From Asterella californica (taxonomy: Eukaryota; Streptophyta; Marchantiopsida; Marchantiales; Aytoniaceae), in NCBI GenBank assembly GCA_036924285.1, contig JAYKYS010000010.1, forward strand, positions 19,815,001 to 19,879,000: a stretch of DNA of 64,000 bases, given 5' to 3'. Of this stretch, positions 1-11,323 are shown in pieces. Position 1 is the stretch's first letter; the number at the start of each line of letters is the position of its first letter. The position numbers were made by a program, and so were the translations under genes. The notes under the pieces are model-generated. The model saw nothing but the letters and a program-made list of their open reading frames with translations, was not told the origin of the DNA and ran no database searches.

Positions 1-597
1 CCAACATAGACTCCCTTCCAGGAGGTCAACATGCCGGAATAGGAACTAGAGCTCAGGGGGAATTGATCTGGAGACCACTTTCCTCGTAGGAAGGCGCCCT
101 ATCTATAGGATGGCCTTTGGTTCCGTTCAAGAAGGTTAAAAATTCTGTACATATGTTTCCCTGAAGAAGTTTTCTTGTAAAGTCTTTACTAGTCTTTCCT
201 ACGCTAACTTCTCTATACAACTCCGTTTTTAATGAATAAGGAGTCAAAAGTATAGTACTTTTGAACACCTACACACTCACGTTATCAGATTCTAAGTTCG
301 AGTCACGAGCCAGAATCGACGGATCTCAGTCTAAAACCTATACTAACTATTACTTAAAACACTTTTTGTCAAAACTGGAAGCATGAGATCGCTCTCGTCG
401 TCGAGCTTTGCATTCTGGAAACTTTCGCTCTCGTTCAGGGTGATATTTCAACCCAAGCTAGGGGGCAGCTTACCAAGCATAGCCCCAGCTTAGCTCCTAC
501 CCAACTTGGTAAGCTAGGGTGGAGCTTCCGAAACAAATGCTGATTGAGTGTCTTCTGAAGCTCCATTTCATCATGTAGAATGTCACGCACTACGATA
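1..597 (-). repeat. 3' LTR of element A, truncated by the window edge
   Basis: Positions 1-597 match 8033-8648 over their whole length, with scattered substitutions and one ~19-bp indel (extra bases in the right copy near 8357-8377). Both copies stop matching just after the shared octamer CTACGATA. That point is therefore taken as the LTR's 5' end on the minus strand, starting TATCG instead of the usual TG. Only about a third of the LTR is inside the window. Confidence 0.88.
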
Positions 598-646
598 TTC
601 ACCATCTCCAAACTTGCACATCCTCCGGTATATGCCAACCTTTCCA

Positions 647-1846
647 CTAGTCTTCAAGGTTCTCTAAATTGTCATCGACCTCTTCAACGTCCCCTGCGTC
701 TTCTTCTGATAGCAGATCTGCATCGGCATCCACTATCTGATCTAACTTCAAAAATTCGTGTAGCTCAACGGATTCTCCCCTTCCTCTAAACAACTTGATA
801 CGCTTACCAGCAACAGGAAGCCTTAGAAGTGTACCATCGAGCTCCCGTAAGGAGTAAGTAGCATTTTGATGCACTTCTAAGACAACATACGGACCAAACC
901 ACCTCCTAGAAAATTTCCGAACCATAGAGTGCTGATTCTCTAACGTATTGTCATACACCAAAACCGAGTCTCCAGCATGTACGGGCTTCGATCGGAGCCT
1001 GTGGGTCTTGTTAAACATGTCCTTGTTCTTGAGACGGATCTCTTTCAGCTTCTGTTGTGCCTCTATAAAATCCTCCTCCCTATGTTCTAACTGCCTGATT
1101 CGAAGTGCAAGAAGCTGTACACGATCTATTTCTTCTTCCCACAATAAAGTAACCCATGTAAGAAAATCCTCCTTTGCCGGCATAATCGGCTTCTGACCTA
1201 ACATCAATTCAATGGGCATGTATCCAATAGTAGTGCAATGAGTCGACTTGTCAGCCCACAGAGCAAAAAGGAGCAACATAGGCCACTGTCTATGCCTACC
1301 ATCGCATGCCTTTACCAGAGCTTGAACAATAGGCGGATGTCCTTTCTCGCTCTTACCAATCCCTTCCGGATTCATGGCAGTAGTGAGTTTGAGTTTCACT
1401 CCGTATTGGACGAAGAACTCCTTCGCTTTCATACCACACAACTCTCCTCTGTCTACATGTAATCTCTCTATAGATCCATACCTACAGATAATATCTTCAA
1501 GAACAAACCTACACATCCCTTCTGTGGTCTTCGTCCTCAGAGCTCGTCCTTCCACAAAGTTGGAGAGGTCTTCTCGAGCCAACACCAAGTACCTCATACC
1601 TCATAACCCAGAAGGCATCGCTACCAAATCAAGAACCCATTGAAAATGGATACTAGACGGATAGGTTGATACCAGACCATCCTTGTAACGTACCTTTGAA
1701 TAAAATTGACAGTGCAAGCATGAACTCACAAAGTTTACCACATCTTGATAAAGTCCTCTCCACCAATATCTCTCCTTCAATTTTTGTGTAGGTAGCCCAA
1801 GCTCCTCGATGTCCGGCCACAAGGTGTCATGAAACTCTTTCATCAA
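647..1846 (-). pseudogene. integrase of element A
   Basis: Minus-strand integrase in two frames (1846-1601, then 1597-647). The first part carries the zinc-binding HHCC region (HDTLW, then CLHC near the end of a RYWWRGLY segment) and the first catalytic Asp in LDLVAMP. The second part carries the second Asp in HVDRGEL and the Glu in MNPEGIGKSEKGH, so the D,D-35-E triad is recognisable. The C-terminal section (HRLRSKPVHAGDSVLVYD, then RRWFGPYVVLEV) is the usual gypsy integrase tail. The junction between the two frames at about 1600 is a frameshift. Integrase would insert the cDNA copy into chromosomal DNA; this copy is dead. Confidence 0.88.
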
Positions 1847-1912
1847 CCGTTGCTTGGTCTGCAGATCATCTATAACTCGTAGAAGTGCTCCATCTCTTCT
1901 CTTTGGACGTTT

Positions 1913-2601
1913 TCAAAGATACCCATCTCGCAACAAGTAATCATATGCCTTCCTCCTTACCTCTCTAAACTCTGCATCACTCAAACCCTCCCGTCTGTTT
2001 AAAGAACTCAGATAGAGTCCAATGTCACGTAACCTTCTCGTGTAGAACTCCTCTCTGAACGGCAGCGGCTCCAAGTTTGTAGCCCGTCGATTAACTTGAC
2101 ACTGAGCATCCTTTCTCTCTTCTTCCTCAGCTTCTGAAAACATGACATCCTTATCTACAAATCGAGTCCTTGACAACATATCTACGACCACATTCTCCTT
2201 TCCTTTTATATGCTTCAGCTCTGGATTCAAGCTTCTAATATAAGCAATCCAACGTAACATCGCTATGTTTGACGTGTTACAGTTGGATATCATGCCTAGT
2301 AGAGGTAGACAATTTGTTTCTAGGACTACATGAGCACCAATCAGAAACTCACGGTCTGGCTTCATTGTTGTCACCGCTCTCCACAACTCACGCTCACTTG
2401 AGGATAATCTCGTTGCCTGTATGTCAAGATCCTAGCTCCAAACCTAGAGGTAAGCCGCATACCATCCGCATCATCTTGACCTATCGCCCAGCCAATCGTC
2501 TTTGGGCTAGTATCTACTGTGACAATGACAGATCTCTCACACCCGTAGTCTACTCTTCTCAAAACAAGTGGAGACTGTAGAGCCTCCTTCAGCATATTCA
2601 T
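1913..2601 (-). pseudogene. RNase H domain of element A
   Basis: Two overlapping minus-strand reading frames. The first (2601-2371) has VTVDTSPKTIGWAIGQDD, the first conserved Asp block of gypsy RNase H. The second (2386-1913) has LETNCLPLLGM and MLRWIAYIRSLNPELKH, with the terminal Asp region VVDMLSR. The frames meet around 2380 where the frame is lost. RNase H would degrade the RNA strand of the RNA-DNA hybrid during reverse transcription. The same phrases occur at 37.4-37.8 kb (+) and 47.7-48.2 kb (-). Confidence 0.85.
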
Positions 2602-2635
2602 AGCTTCTCGATGGATTGAGGTCCATACAAACCTC

Positions 2636-3463
2636 TTACTCTTCTCTCAATAATGCATACAAAGGCTCAGCAACGTGAGCATAATGAGGAATGGATAAAC
2701 GATAAAATATAAAAGCACCTAGAAAGCGTCGAACCTCCGTGATATTCTTACAGTCTGCCATCCTAGCTATGGCTTCAACCTTCTCCAGATTTGGTCGCCT
2801 TCCAAAAGCACCACACAGATATCCAACCACTAAAATCTCAGACACACCAAACTTGGACTTAGCTCTTGACAGGGTGAGATGTACCTCCTCCAAACGAGTC
2901 AAGATACGTTTTACATTCCTGATATGATTTGCAACAAACCTCCTACATCCATTCGCAAGTACTGTTTCATCCTTGTCTTCAACCGCGCAACCTTTTATAA
3001 GAATATCATCTAGAAATGGAATGGTAACATCAGGCACAAATTCCCTTAGTATCTTATGCATCGCATTCTGCATATGAGCCATCGAGTTCATCGCTCCTTG
3101 TGGAAGAGTATACATCCGCATCAATCCTAAGGGCGTACGCATAGTAGTTAGATCTCTACTCTCTACAGCCAGCTGGAATTGATCATAACCAGAATATATA
3201 TCTCCTATCGAATAGATAGCTCTGTCTGCAAATGCCTCCGTTATCTCCTCAATCACAGGACCCGTCCCCACGTTACGAATGATTACGTTATCTGCAGGCT
3301 GTAGGTCTTGAATAAAACATAAAGCTCCTGACTTCTTGGATACAATGAACCACTTGCTAGAATATAGCCCCATAGACGGCTCAAGTATCCCCATCTGTAT
3401 CTTCTCTTTCAACAACTCGATGAGTTTAGGCAACAAAGCACGAGGAACTAGGATCAGTTTCAA
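2636..3463 (-). pseudogene. reverse transcriptase of element A
   Basis: A 275-codon open stretch with the finger and palm motifs of Ty3/gypsy RT: ILEPSMGLYSSKWFIVSKK at the start, YSIGDIYSGYDQFQL with the first catalytic Asp region, LPQGAMNS, and the active-site box FLDD at 3005-3016 in place of the commoner YVDD or YLDD. The thumb follows (GRRPNLEKVEAI, RRFLGAFIFYRLSIPHYAHV). The upstream part of the domain, seen intact in the related copy at 36,366-36,677, is broken here by a stop just above 3463. RT would copy the element RNA into DNA. Confidence 0.9.
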
Positions 3464-4257
3464 GTCCTAAGGCACTGAGGGATTGTGAATATAACCATAA
3501 GCGCTATAACCTTTGGGTCCACACAACCTATCTCCTCGGCTGAAAAAGAGAATGCTTTACCATGATCCATTATCATCTGCTCAAACACTGTCTTCTCAAC
3601 CTCAGTCAAGAAATCACCCCCTCCTATCTAGAGCTCTTTCAACGTCTCCTCAGTAAACTGATGTCCTATTCGTCTATGGTCACGCAATATAGGCTCAGTC
3701 CTCACTAATTGTACTTGCTGCTGGGCGTTAGCAGGTAGTTGAGCTGCTACTGGTCTCACCTTTTTCAATACAGATTTGTACTTCGCATGGACATCTGTTT
3801 CCTGAGGGAGTGCACACCAACAAACGGCTTCTATTCCCTCATTATTCTGCATCGGATGAGGAAAGAACTGCACGTAAGTAACAACCTCCTCATATATGCG
3901 TCGAGAGTGGATAGAGATCATCGTCATACTATCTTTCCCTTCCATCAATCTACTTACATTGTCTAACCAACCACAATTGACTATACAGACATAAACTCTT
4001 TAAACAAGCTAGAAACCACTTCGTCTTCAGGCAAAACCCCTACACGCCACAACTCTGATACATGTTTCACCATCCATCTTTTTGTATTTCCTCTCATATC
4101 TTCAACTCTTGTAAATCGACTCCACCCATCTGCCTCAAACATCAGCAATCCAGACTACCAACTTTGTACACTACACCTGTCTCCAAACCTTTGTACATGT
4201 CTCGCTTCCAACTCGACGGGATCTCAACAGTAGGTTCTACACCCTTGTCTTCCCGCT
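3464..4257 (-). other. protease-RT linker region of element A
   Basis: A polyprotein linker between protease and RT. A 105-codon open stretch (about 3945-3628) encodes a basic, glutamine-rich segment (PANAQQQVQLVRTEP) with no domain I recognise. The stretch 3464-3620 corresponds to the pre-RT segment that is still open in the sister copy at 36,366-36,500. Several stops interrupt the frame. Confidence 0.6.
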
Positions 4258-5047
4258 CTACATGATTGGACTGCGAAAACCCTTACATCTCTTCGTCAGA
4301 GAATCTCTAAGGGTTTGTCGGTTCCGCTCATGTCTTGAACGAACCGTCAAAAACTGTACTGAGTACCTGTCATCAAGACTCTGAACTCTAGCATAATGAG
4401 ATCCATTGTTCATCATCTTTGTCTCCATTCCAACAGCGGTGATGTATGGTTGGCCCAGTATGACAGGATAGGAGGCAGACGACTGTACAAAGAAATGCTG
4501 ATCAACCTCTACATCTCCAATCCTTAGATGCATATTGGGACAAGCTCCATATAACTCACCCTTTTGATTATTTGCAGCACGAAGTACCCAACCATGATTC
4601 CTTTCGATTGACCACTGCCTCTTCTCATACACCTCCTTGGAAATGATGTTGATCTCCGACCCGTGATCCACAAGTGCAGGTACTGACTCAGAGATGGAGC
4701 TTTCTCCTTCTCCTGTGCTGTAAACCTCTTCCCCCGTACTCTATCTGTAGCAGTAGGTTCTTGTGGTAAATTCTGTACACCTTCCATAGGATTCACTGTA
4801 GGTGGATCCTATAGGTGATGTATGGTTGGCCCAGTATGACAGGATAGGAGGCAGACGACTGTACAAAGAAATGCTGATCAACCTCTACATCTCCAATCCT
4901 TAGATGCATATTGGGACAAGCTCCATATAACTCACCCTTTTGATTATTTGCAGCACGAAGTACCCAACCATGATTCCTTTCGATTGACCACTGCCTCTTC
5001 TCATACACCTCCTTGGAAATGATGTTGATCTCCGACCCGTGATCCAC
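4258..5047 (-). pseudogene. retroviral-type aspartic protease of element A, duplicated
   Basis: Both the 4671-4258 and 5047-4793 frames begin with the same protease core: DHGSEINIISKEVYEK, an Asp-X-Gly active site where the family normally has D(S/T)G. Both continue to ELYGACPNMHLRIGDVEVD and the flap-side phrase YPVILGQPYIT. The left copy continues into the protease tail (ARVQSLDDRYSVQFLTV). The right copy stops after the shared part, because a 376-bp-period tandem duplication, not a multiple of three, shifts the frame. The enzyme would cut the gag-pol polyprotein; here the reading frame is destroyed. Confidence 0.82.
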
Positions 5048-5181
5048 AAGTGCAGGTACTGACTCAGAGATGGAGCTTTCTCCTTCTCCTGTGCTGTAAA
5101 CCTCTTCCCCCGTACTCTATCTGTAGCAGTAGGTTCTTGTGGTAAATTCTGTACACCTTCCATAGGATTCACTGTAGGTGG
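4438..5181 (-). repeat. perfect direct duplication (~368 bp, period 376) inside the protease
   Basis: 4438-4805 and 4814-5181 read the same base for base in my comparison, separated by the 8-bp filler ATCCTATA. The unit covers the end of gag and the first half of the protease. The absence of any difference between the two copies contrasts with the clearly diverged LTRs of the same element. Confidence 0.9.
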
Positions 5182-6810
5182 TGGAGCTGTAGAGGTAGAA
5201 GGTATATCCTCTGCAGCAGGTATCCTATCAGTTGGTACAGATGGTGATGGTTCCGCTGCTCTGCTCCTTGTAACTCTCCGACGGTCATTGTAATCTGGTA
5301 CCCCTGCATCTAGGTCGGAAGCATCTCGTCGTCTTTTGTCTTCCACCATGGCATCTTGTTCACTACTCGCTTCTAAAAATGCTCGAATAGAAGTTGCATC
5401 CACTGGGTCTCTCCATCCAGTAGCTCTCCTAATGCCTTCTGCACCTCTCTTCATCATTTCAACCGAGACCTCAGCAGCTTGCTCAACCATAGTTGGATTA
5501 GAGCGCACCTCAACTCTCCTAGTATATACATCAGCCTCCATAGAACCTGCAGTCATCGCTGTAGTGTTTGCATCAGTAAGTGCTGGAAGAGAACTTTTCA
5601 TTCTTCCTCTTCCAAAATATGTGTTCTGAAGCTGCCCAGTGGCGGTTAGGTACAACTTATTATTCGGATAGTTGACTACGTCCTCTCGCAAGGCAACCGC
5701 TAAGTCTTGACAGTCTCCTCTGAGATGATCTGGGCTGTCACACCAAATACACTCTTGGTAAAGGTTTCTCCTACGGGTCGAGCACCTGGTGCAACGGGTC
5801 GTTGGTCTCTCCTTAAGTCTATCATCTCAATCCTCAAAATCTCTCAACTGTTGAGTGAGCTCTTCAATCAGGTTATGTTGATTTCGGTTCTCAACAGGTC
5901 GCTGCTACAGTCTAGGTCCTCTTTGCGCTGGGATAGGTACTGCAGGCGCTTGAGGAACCACTTGGAGAACCACTATAGGTGCTTGGGGAATCACAATAGG
6001 TGCCTGAGGTATTATAGGAGGAGCTACTCTCTGCTCTGGCAAGGTCTCTAGCTGGAGTACCATCCTACCACGACGTTGTCTAGCAAGGATGGATACTGCT
6101 TCTTCCACTCTCGTCCAATCAGATGTAACTCCCCCTTCAGCTCCACGATCAGCCAACATGAAACAAAGTCTGTCCGCTGTGAACTCATCCAGAGCCCCTA
6201 AGAACAACTCCATCTTCCTAGCGTCAACCTCTCTAGACCAGAAAGCTGAGAGTACCTCTTCTCAAACTCATGAATTATCTCATTCAATCCCATGGAACGT
6301 CCAGGCTGATCTATCCAGTCCATGAGGGTTCTTCTGGTGACTCTTTTAGAATCCTCTTCTAGAAACTCTTCTCTCAGTGCACGTTCAAACCCAGTCCACC
6401 CACCTAAATGTCTTCTCTGTAAATTTCTCACCTTCTCTCTCAGTTCAGAGACAACGGTCAACTCAAAGCTTAGAATTACCTCAACTTCAGGTGCCCTGAC
6501 CAACTCCATCTCACCCACATACTCCCGCAAGTACCTAGTAACATCTATTTCATCAAATCGTCCATATCGACCAACAATTGCTTGTAACGTCTTTGTGGAT
6601 TTCTGCTCAGCTCCCCCAATTGCAAGCTGCTGCTGAATCAAGACAGCCAATGCCTAAAGAATCTGAGATGTGTCTATGGCAGGCTGTGCTGTTGCTGTTG
6701 GGAACCACCGTAGGTCCTCCTTGAGAGCCAATTTCATGCAGACCAGGAGTCTCTTGGACAGCAGCACCTTGAGCAGCAGCCACACCTTGTACAGCAGCAC
6801 TGTGATCCAT
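4900..6810 (-). pseudogene. gag of element A with CCHC zinc knuckle
   Basis: The capsid-like region is spread over minus-strand frames 6810-6607, 6650-6198, 6213-5905 and 5691-4900. The middle segment (TKTLQAIVGRYGRFDEIDV, LREEFLEEDSKR) is the gag core. A proline/valine-rich linker follows (6000-5905). A perfect CX2CX4HX4C zinc knuckle, CIWCDSPDHLRGDC, lies at 5710-5751, just upstream of the 5691 frame. The ATG at 6810 is the first after the primer binding site and gives an alanine/glutamine-rich N-terminus. Gag packages element RNA into virus-like particles. The related gag at 33-34.1 kb aligns phrase by phrase (FTADRLCFMLADR against ATADRLCFMLADR). Confidence 0.85.
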
Positions 6811-6855
6811 TTTCCACCCAATCTAGTCAATTCTCTAAATCAATCACCCCAATAA

Positions 6856-6873
6856 CTCTCAATGGAAGCACCA
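6856..6873 (-). promoter_or_regulatory. primer binding site of element A
   Basis: On the minus strand TGGTGCTTCCATTGAGAG starts two bases after the end of the 5' LTR (...CCACGACA, then TC). That is the position of a tRNA primer binding site, and TGG pairs with the tRNA CCA end. The same sequence with one change is conserved next to the LTR of the copy at 34,303-34,320. I cannot name the tRNA. Confidence 0.65.
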
Positions 6874-6875
6874 GA

Positions 6876-8648
6876 TGTCGTGGCGAGAGTCTTTCTTGGG
6901 GAGGGCGGACCTCCTAACTGTGATCGATTAGAAAAACGACCAAAAAGAAAAACAGGTTGCTGCTGACGATGAGATCTCAAACCTTGCTTCTTGCGTCCAT
7001 CAATTACAAAACAAACACTCAACCAAACACTCAGGTACACAGATAGGCCTCTCATGATTCAAAATAACTTTATTTGAGTGTCGACTCCACCATCAATTTC
7101 TTCCACCGTAGAAAATCTCTCTCTTCCTCTCGCTCCCGTCTATCAATTCTCTACCAAAGTCTGCCAAGTTCACCTCAAAATCCATCTAGTAGGTGAAATT
7201 CAGACCCCTAACTCTCATACCTCTCCTTGCGTCAACTTCCCAACTAAAACTCTCATAAATTTGATTCAACGACGATCAAAAGCCTCTCATAGATCATCAA
7301 ACTGATCTCCACTCAATAGACTGTCTCTTTAAAGTAATTTCTCTAAAAACAGTTTATTAGACACAGTTCAAGCCCTAAAACACTTGCACATCTCCTTGCG
7401 ACGACCTCCCAATTCAGTTTTCTCATAAATTTGATCTCCCCTGCTCCCAAGCTTCTCCTGCGCGTCCCGATGGCTTCTCCTTCCGCTCTGTGCAAAAAAG
7501 TCCCCGTTCAAAGCTGCCGTAGGTTATTTAACTTAAAAGCTAAGGCCCTAGCTAAGCTGCTCCCATGCTGTCCTTATAAGCACAACCACTTATCAGAAGC
7601 AAGCTCCTAGCTAAGATGCCCCCTACTGTTCTTATGCGTATAGAACTTTATTTGCTAAGCTGGCCCTTATTTTAATAAAAAAATCATAGCCGTCTTTACA
7701 AAGCAGACTCCTTCACTGATAAAGGTCTCATAGCTTTCTTGGCTATTGTTAAGCCGACTCGATGATTAATTAACTGATTAGCAAAAGTTTCCCGTGCTCT
7801 TGATGCCATCTTGATGTCACCTTGAATATACTTACAAGCCCTCCAATGTAGGCCGAAGCCCATACACTTATGAGGCTGTCCCACATGACATATGGAGTAA
7901 GCCTCCCCATATGCGCACCAAGTATCTCCCATAGTATATTCAAGATGGCATGCAGAGGCTTAGGCCTGGAAGCCCACGATTAAGAGAGATATCGATCTCC
8001 TGTCCCTAGATATGCAGGACGTGGCTGCATATCCAACATAGACTCCCTTCCAGGAGATCAACATGCCAGAATAGGAACTAGAGGCCAGGGGGGAAATGAT
8101 CCGGAGATCACTTTCCTCCTAGGCAGGCGCCTTATCACTGGGATGGCCTTTGGTTCCGTTCAAGAAGGTTAAAAATTCTGTACATATATTTTCCTAAAGA
8201 AGTTTTCTTGTAAAGTCTTTACTAGTCTTTCTTACGCTAACTTCTCTATACAACTCCATTTTTAATGAATAAGGAGTTAAAACTATAGTACTTGTGAACA
8301 CCTACACACTCACGCTATCACATTCTAAGTTCGAGTCACGAGCCAGAATCGACGGATTTCTCTCTTTTGCATATTTCTCAGTCTAAAACCTATACTAACT
8401 ATTACTTAAAACACTTTCTGTCAAAACTGGAAGCATGAGATCGCTCTCCTCGTCGAGCTCTGCATTCTAGAAACTTTCGCTCTCGTTCAGGGTGATATTT
8501 CAACCCAAGCTAAGGGGCAACTTGTCAAGCATAGCCCAGCTTAGCTCCTGCCCTGCTTGGTAAGCTAGGGTGCAGCTTCCAGAACAAATGCTGATTCAGT
8601 GTCTTCTGAAGCTCCATTTCATCATGTAGAATGTCACGCACTACGATA
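6876..8648 (-). repeat. 5' LTR of element A (~1.77 kb)
   Basis: Bounded on the left by TGTCGTGG (the 3' LTR end reads CCACGACA on the minus strand) and on the right by the point where similarity to 1-597 ends. A minus-strand AATAAAG near 7065-7075 is a plausible polyadenylation signal in R. No coding content is expected; short open frames here (for example 7078-7305, 7696-7932) are not supported. The LTR would provide promoter and poly(A) signals. Confidence 0.8.
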
Positions 8649-9570
8649 GCGCTTCTGCGTCCAATTCTCTCAGGAGAGGGGGAAGGATAGGTAGGCTTCC
8701 TACAAGCAATCGAGGAAGCGAGAAAACATAGGAACATGAGGATGAAAGCGATGAAAAGAGAGAAAGAAGCGAGAAGAACCTCAGTACTGTGCTTCTAGAT
8801 GATACTACGCTTCTGCTCCAATCTCTGATGTCTTCTACGCACACTAATTCGATTCTGCTCATGATGATTTTGTCTTTCTACGATCCTGCTCTCGCATTCG
8901 ACTTTGAGCTCCACTGTCTTCAATCATGAAGCTCCAATCTTCGATTTGCAGAGACTTCCAATCCCTATGATCCTTGGGAACTCGTGGCTTCTTCTAATTC
9001 GAGTTCTCTTCCTGCTGGAAAACGATTGCCCTCAATCTCTCACTGAATTCTCTCTGCGCGTGCTTCCATTGTCTTCTTTGATTTTGAATTTGAGTTTGGA
9101 AGAAGGAAAAAAGGTATGGTGATGTTGTGTCTCATCTCTTGGTAGTTTTCCTGTCTACTCCTCGTGTTGTAGGTAAATGCTCTGTAAATCCTGGTCCTAT
9201 CTATTGCGGAGGTGGTTGTCCTTTAGATACATCAAACACCTACTAGTTCACCTAGCTGATGCGAGGTTGGTGCTTCCCGTAGTTATAGTCATGGTCTTCA
9301 TGAGAAGACTTCACACTCAGCCTTCTGGATCCCGTCTTTTCGGAAGACATCCGTCTTCTTGCTTAAGTTCATCTTCCTACTAAGCAAAGAATCCGTCTTA
9401 AGTTCATCTTCCTAATAAGCAAGGTGCAAACTGAAATAATAAGGTTACTTCAATTATATAGACACGACAATAACTTGAAATTTTGAAAAAGTCTCAAAAC
9501 TTGCAATCTATGGACACCACATACGCCCACCCTCACATGTTTGCGTCTCCACAAACATCAAAGTTACTCT
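8649..9570. other. relict sequence between elements A and B, no gene
   Basis: The stretch is rich in CTTC/GTCTTC words like element B, so it is probably part of B's 3' untranslated region or LTR. A short tandem duplication is visible at about 9353-9420 (AAGTTCATCTTCCTA repeated, with AAGCAA after each). No matching LTR partner was found right of element B. Confidence 0.45.
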
Positions 9571-10546
9571 TCAAGTCCAGTACTTCTTGACACACCGCTC
9601 ATTAACACGAATGATCATCAAGGTGCCATCTAGTTCTTCCAATTGCAAGGAACCATTGTCGAATACCTCTAGGACTCTGTAAGGATCCATCCAGCGAAGA
9701 TGAAGCTTCCTAGGGAACTTTAGATGTTTGTTGTCATACAGGATAACCATGTCTCCATCCTTGACAGTCATTTTCTTCAGCTTGCTGGCATAGTTAACCT
9801 TTCGTTGTGCTTGTACTTCGTAAATCTTTTCGAGAGCTGCATTCCTATCTTCCTCGAACTCCATAAAGTTCAGAAGACGCTGCTCTTGTCTTTCTTCTTC
9901 TTCCATGCGTTCGGTAACGGCCAACCTATAGGTAGAGACCTCCAACTCAATGGGGACGATAGGTGGCATCCCATAAGTTAGGTAGAATGGTGTCTTCTAA
10001 GTGGTGACTTCAGGTGAAATCATAAAAGCTTGCAACACAGAAGGTAGCTTCGTGTCTCAATCATAGGCGTGGTTTACAGTTACAAAATATTACAGAGAAG
10101 ATCATTTGACTTCTCTGTTAATCCATTAGCCTTCGAGTTGTACGGAGTCGTCTTCCGATGCTTGATCCTGAAATACTGAGTCAATAAGATAATGATCTCA
10201 TTCAGAAAATGAGTTTCCATGTCAGACACCAGTTCGAGTGGACATCCGTAACGAGTGATGATGTTGTGTCAAAGAAATTTGACAATCATTGCTGCATCGT
10301 TCTTTCTAGTAGCCTCGCCTTCTATCATTTTCATGGCATAGTCCGTGACTATCAGAATGTATCATGCTCAAGTCTTTCTAGCTGCAGGAGCGATCGGACC
10401 AACGAAGTCGATTCCTCATTTTTCAAAAGATGCTAGAGATAAAATAAGAGTAAGAGGCCACCGAGTGGTGGCTATAGGTCTTCCCATCCTCTGACAAACA
10501 TCACATCTTCTGATCTCTTGAAAAATGTCTTATACATGGTTGGTCA
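9571..10546 (-). pseudogene. integrase core and C-terminus of element B
   Basis: The 132-codon frame 9969-9571 is the integrase tail: a glutamate-rich helix (MEEEERQEQRLLNFMEFEED), VNYASKLKKMTVKDGDMVILYD, then RWMDPYRVLEVFDNGSLQL, the SH3-like end of gypsy integrases. The catalytic core should lie between 10,546 and 9970. No frame stays open there and I could not trace all three acidic residues, so this section is heavily mutated. Confidence 0.75.
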
Positions 10547-11323
10547 TCAGTAGCCAACATCCAACATCTTCTTCACCGCCGTCTTCAGTCCATAGTGACC
10601 TCCAGCGTCTTCGTAATGAAGTCTTGTGATCACCGTCTTGAGTTCTGAAGGCTCGAGACATCTCATCAACTTCTCATCGTGTCCCTTCCTAAACAGGATA
10701 TCTTGGAAGACCGCATAAGGTCCTGTCTTGTGTAAGAATACAGCCTTCTGCTCAGCATTCAATCCTTCTAGGTTCTGTAGATCTTCCAAGAACTTTCTCA
10801 GGTCTTTGAAAATAGATACCTCCATGGAACTCGTGAAAACAGGGTCAGAGAACCTAATTCGGTTTCTATAGACTGAGCGATATGCCCCCCTCAGATTATG
10901 ACATCTCTGTAGAACTTTAAACAGCTTCTCATCAGGAAACTCGTCTTCCATCTCGTCTTCTCGAGGTTCTGTCTCAAGTCTGGACAGGAAGTCAGCATTG
11001 ACTTGTTGTCTTCTATGCACGTACTCAACAGTATAAGTGAATTCCTAAAGTAGAATCCATCTAGCAATCCTACATGACAAATCTGCCTTCTTAACTAAAT
11101 GTTTCAAAGAAAAATGATCCACATAGAACACAAATGGATTAGTCAAAAGATAGTGCATAAACTTCCTACAGGAGTAGATCATGTCAAGGCACTCCTTTTC
11201 AGTTATCGAGTACTTCTTCTTAGCATCGTTGAGTTGTCTTCCCGCATAGTAAATAGGATAATCTTTCTTCTTCTCGTCTTTTTGGCTCAATACCACCACT
11301 ATGACAAAAGCATAGACATCCAC
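10547..11323 (-). pseudogene. RNase H and integrase zinc domain of element B
   Basis: Frame 11,323-11,045 shows the RNase H block (YPIYYAGRQLNDAKKKYS, ITEKECLDMIYSCRKFMHYL, VDHFSLKHLVKK). Frame 11,020-10,547 continues with VNADFLSRLE, the RNase H end, through a variable acidic linker to LHYEDAGGHYGLKTAVKKML, the start of the integrase HHCC domain. The intervening frame change is at about 11,040. RNase H removes the RNA template; the HHCC domain binds DNA ends. Confidence 0.8.

Larger units (their letters stand above)
1..8648 (-). mobile_element. Ty3/gypsy LTR retrotransposon A, complete order, decayed
   Basis: A full-order Ty3/gypsy element on the minus strand. Reading right to left there is a 5' LTR (8648-6876), primer binding site, gag with zinc knuckle, protease, reverse transcriptase, RNase H, integrase and the start of a 3' LTR that runs off the left edge. 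RT lies before integrase, which is the Ty3/gypsy order and not the Ty1/copia order. Every coding block is interrupted by stops or frameshifts, so the copy cannot be autonomous. The two LTRs differ at several percent of positions by eye, which implies an old insertion. Related copies of the same lineage occur at 24.6-28 kb, 31.9-37.8 kb and 45.9-49.8 kb in this window, recognisable by shared RT and integrase phrases such as ILEPSM and RSLNPE. Confidence 0.9.
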
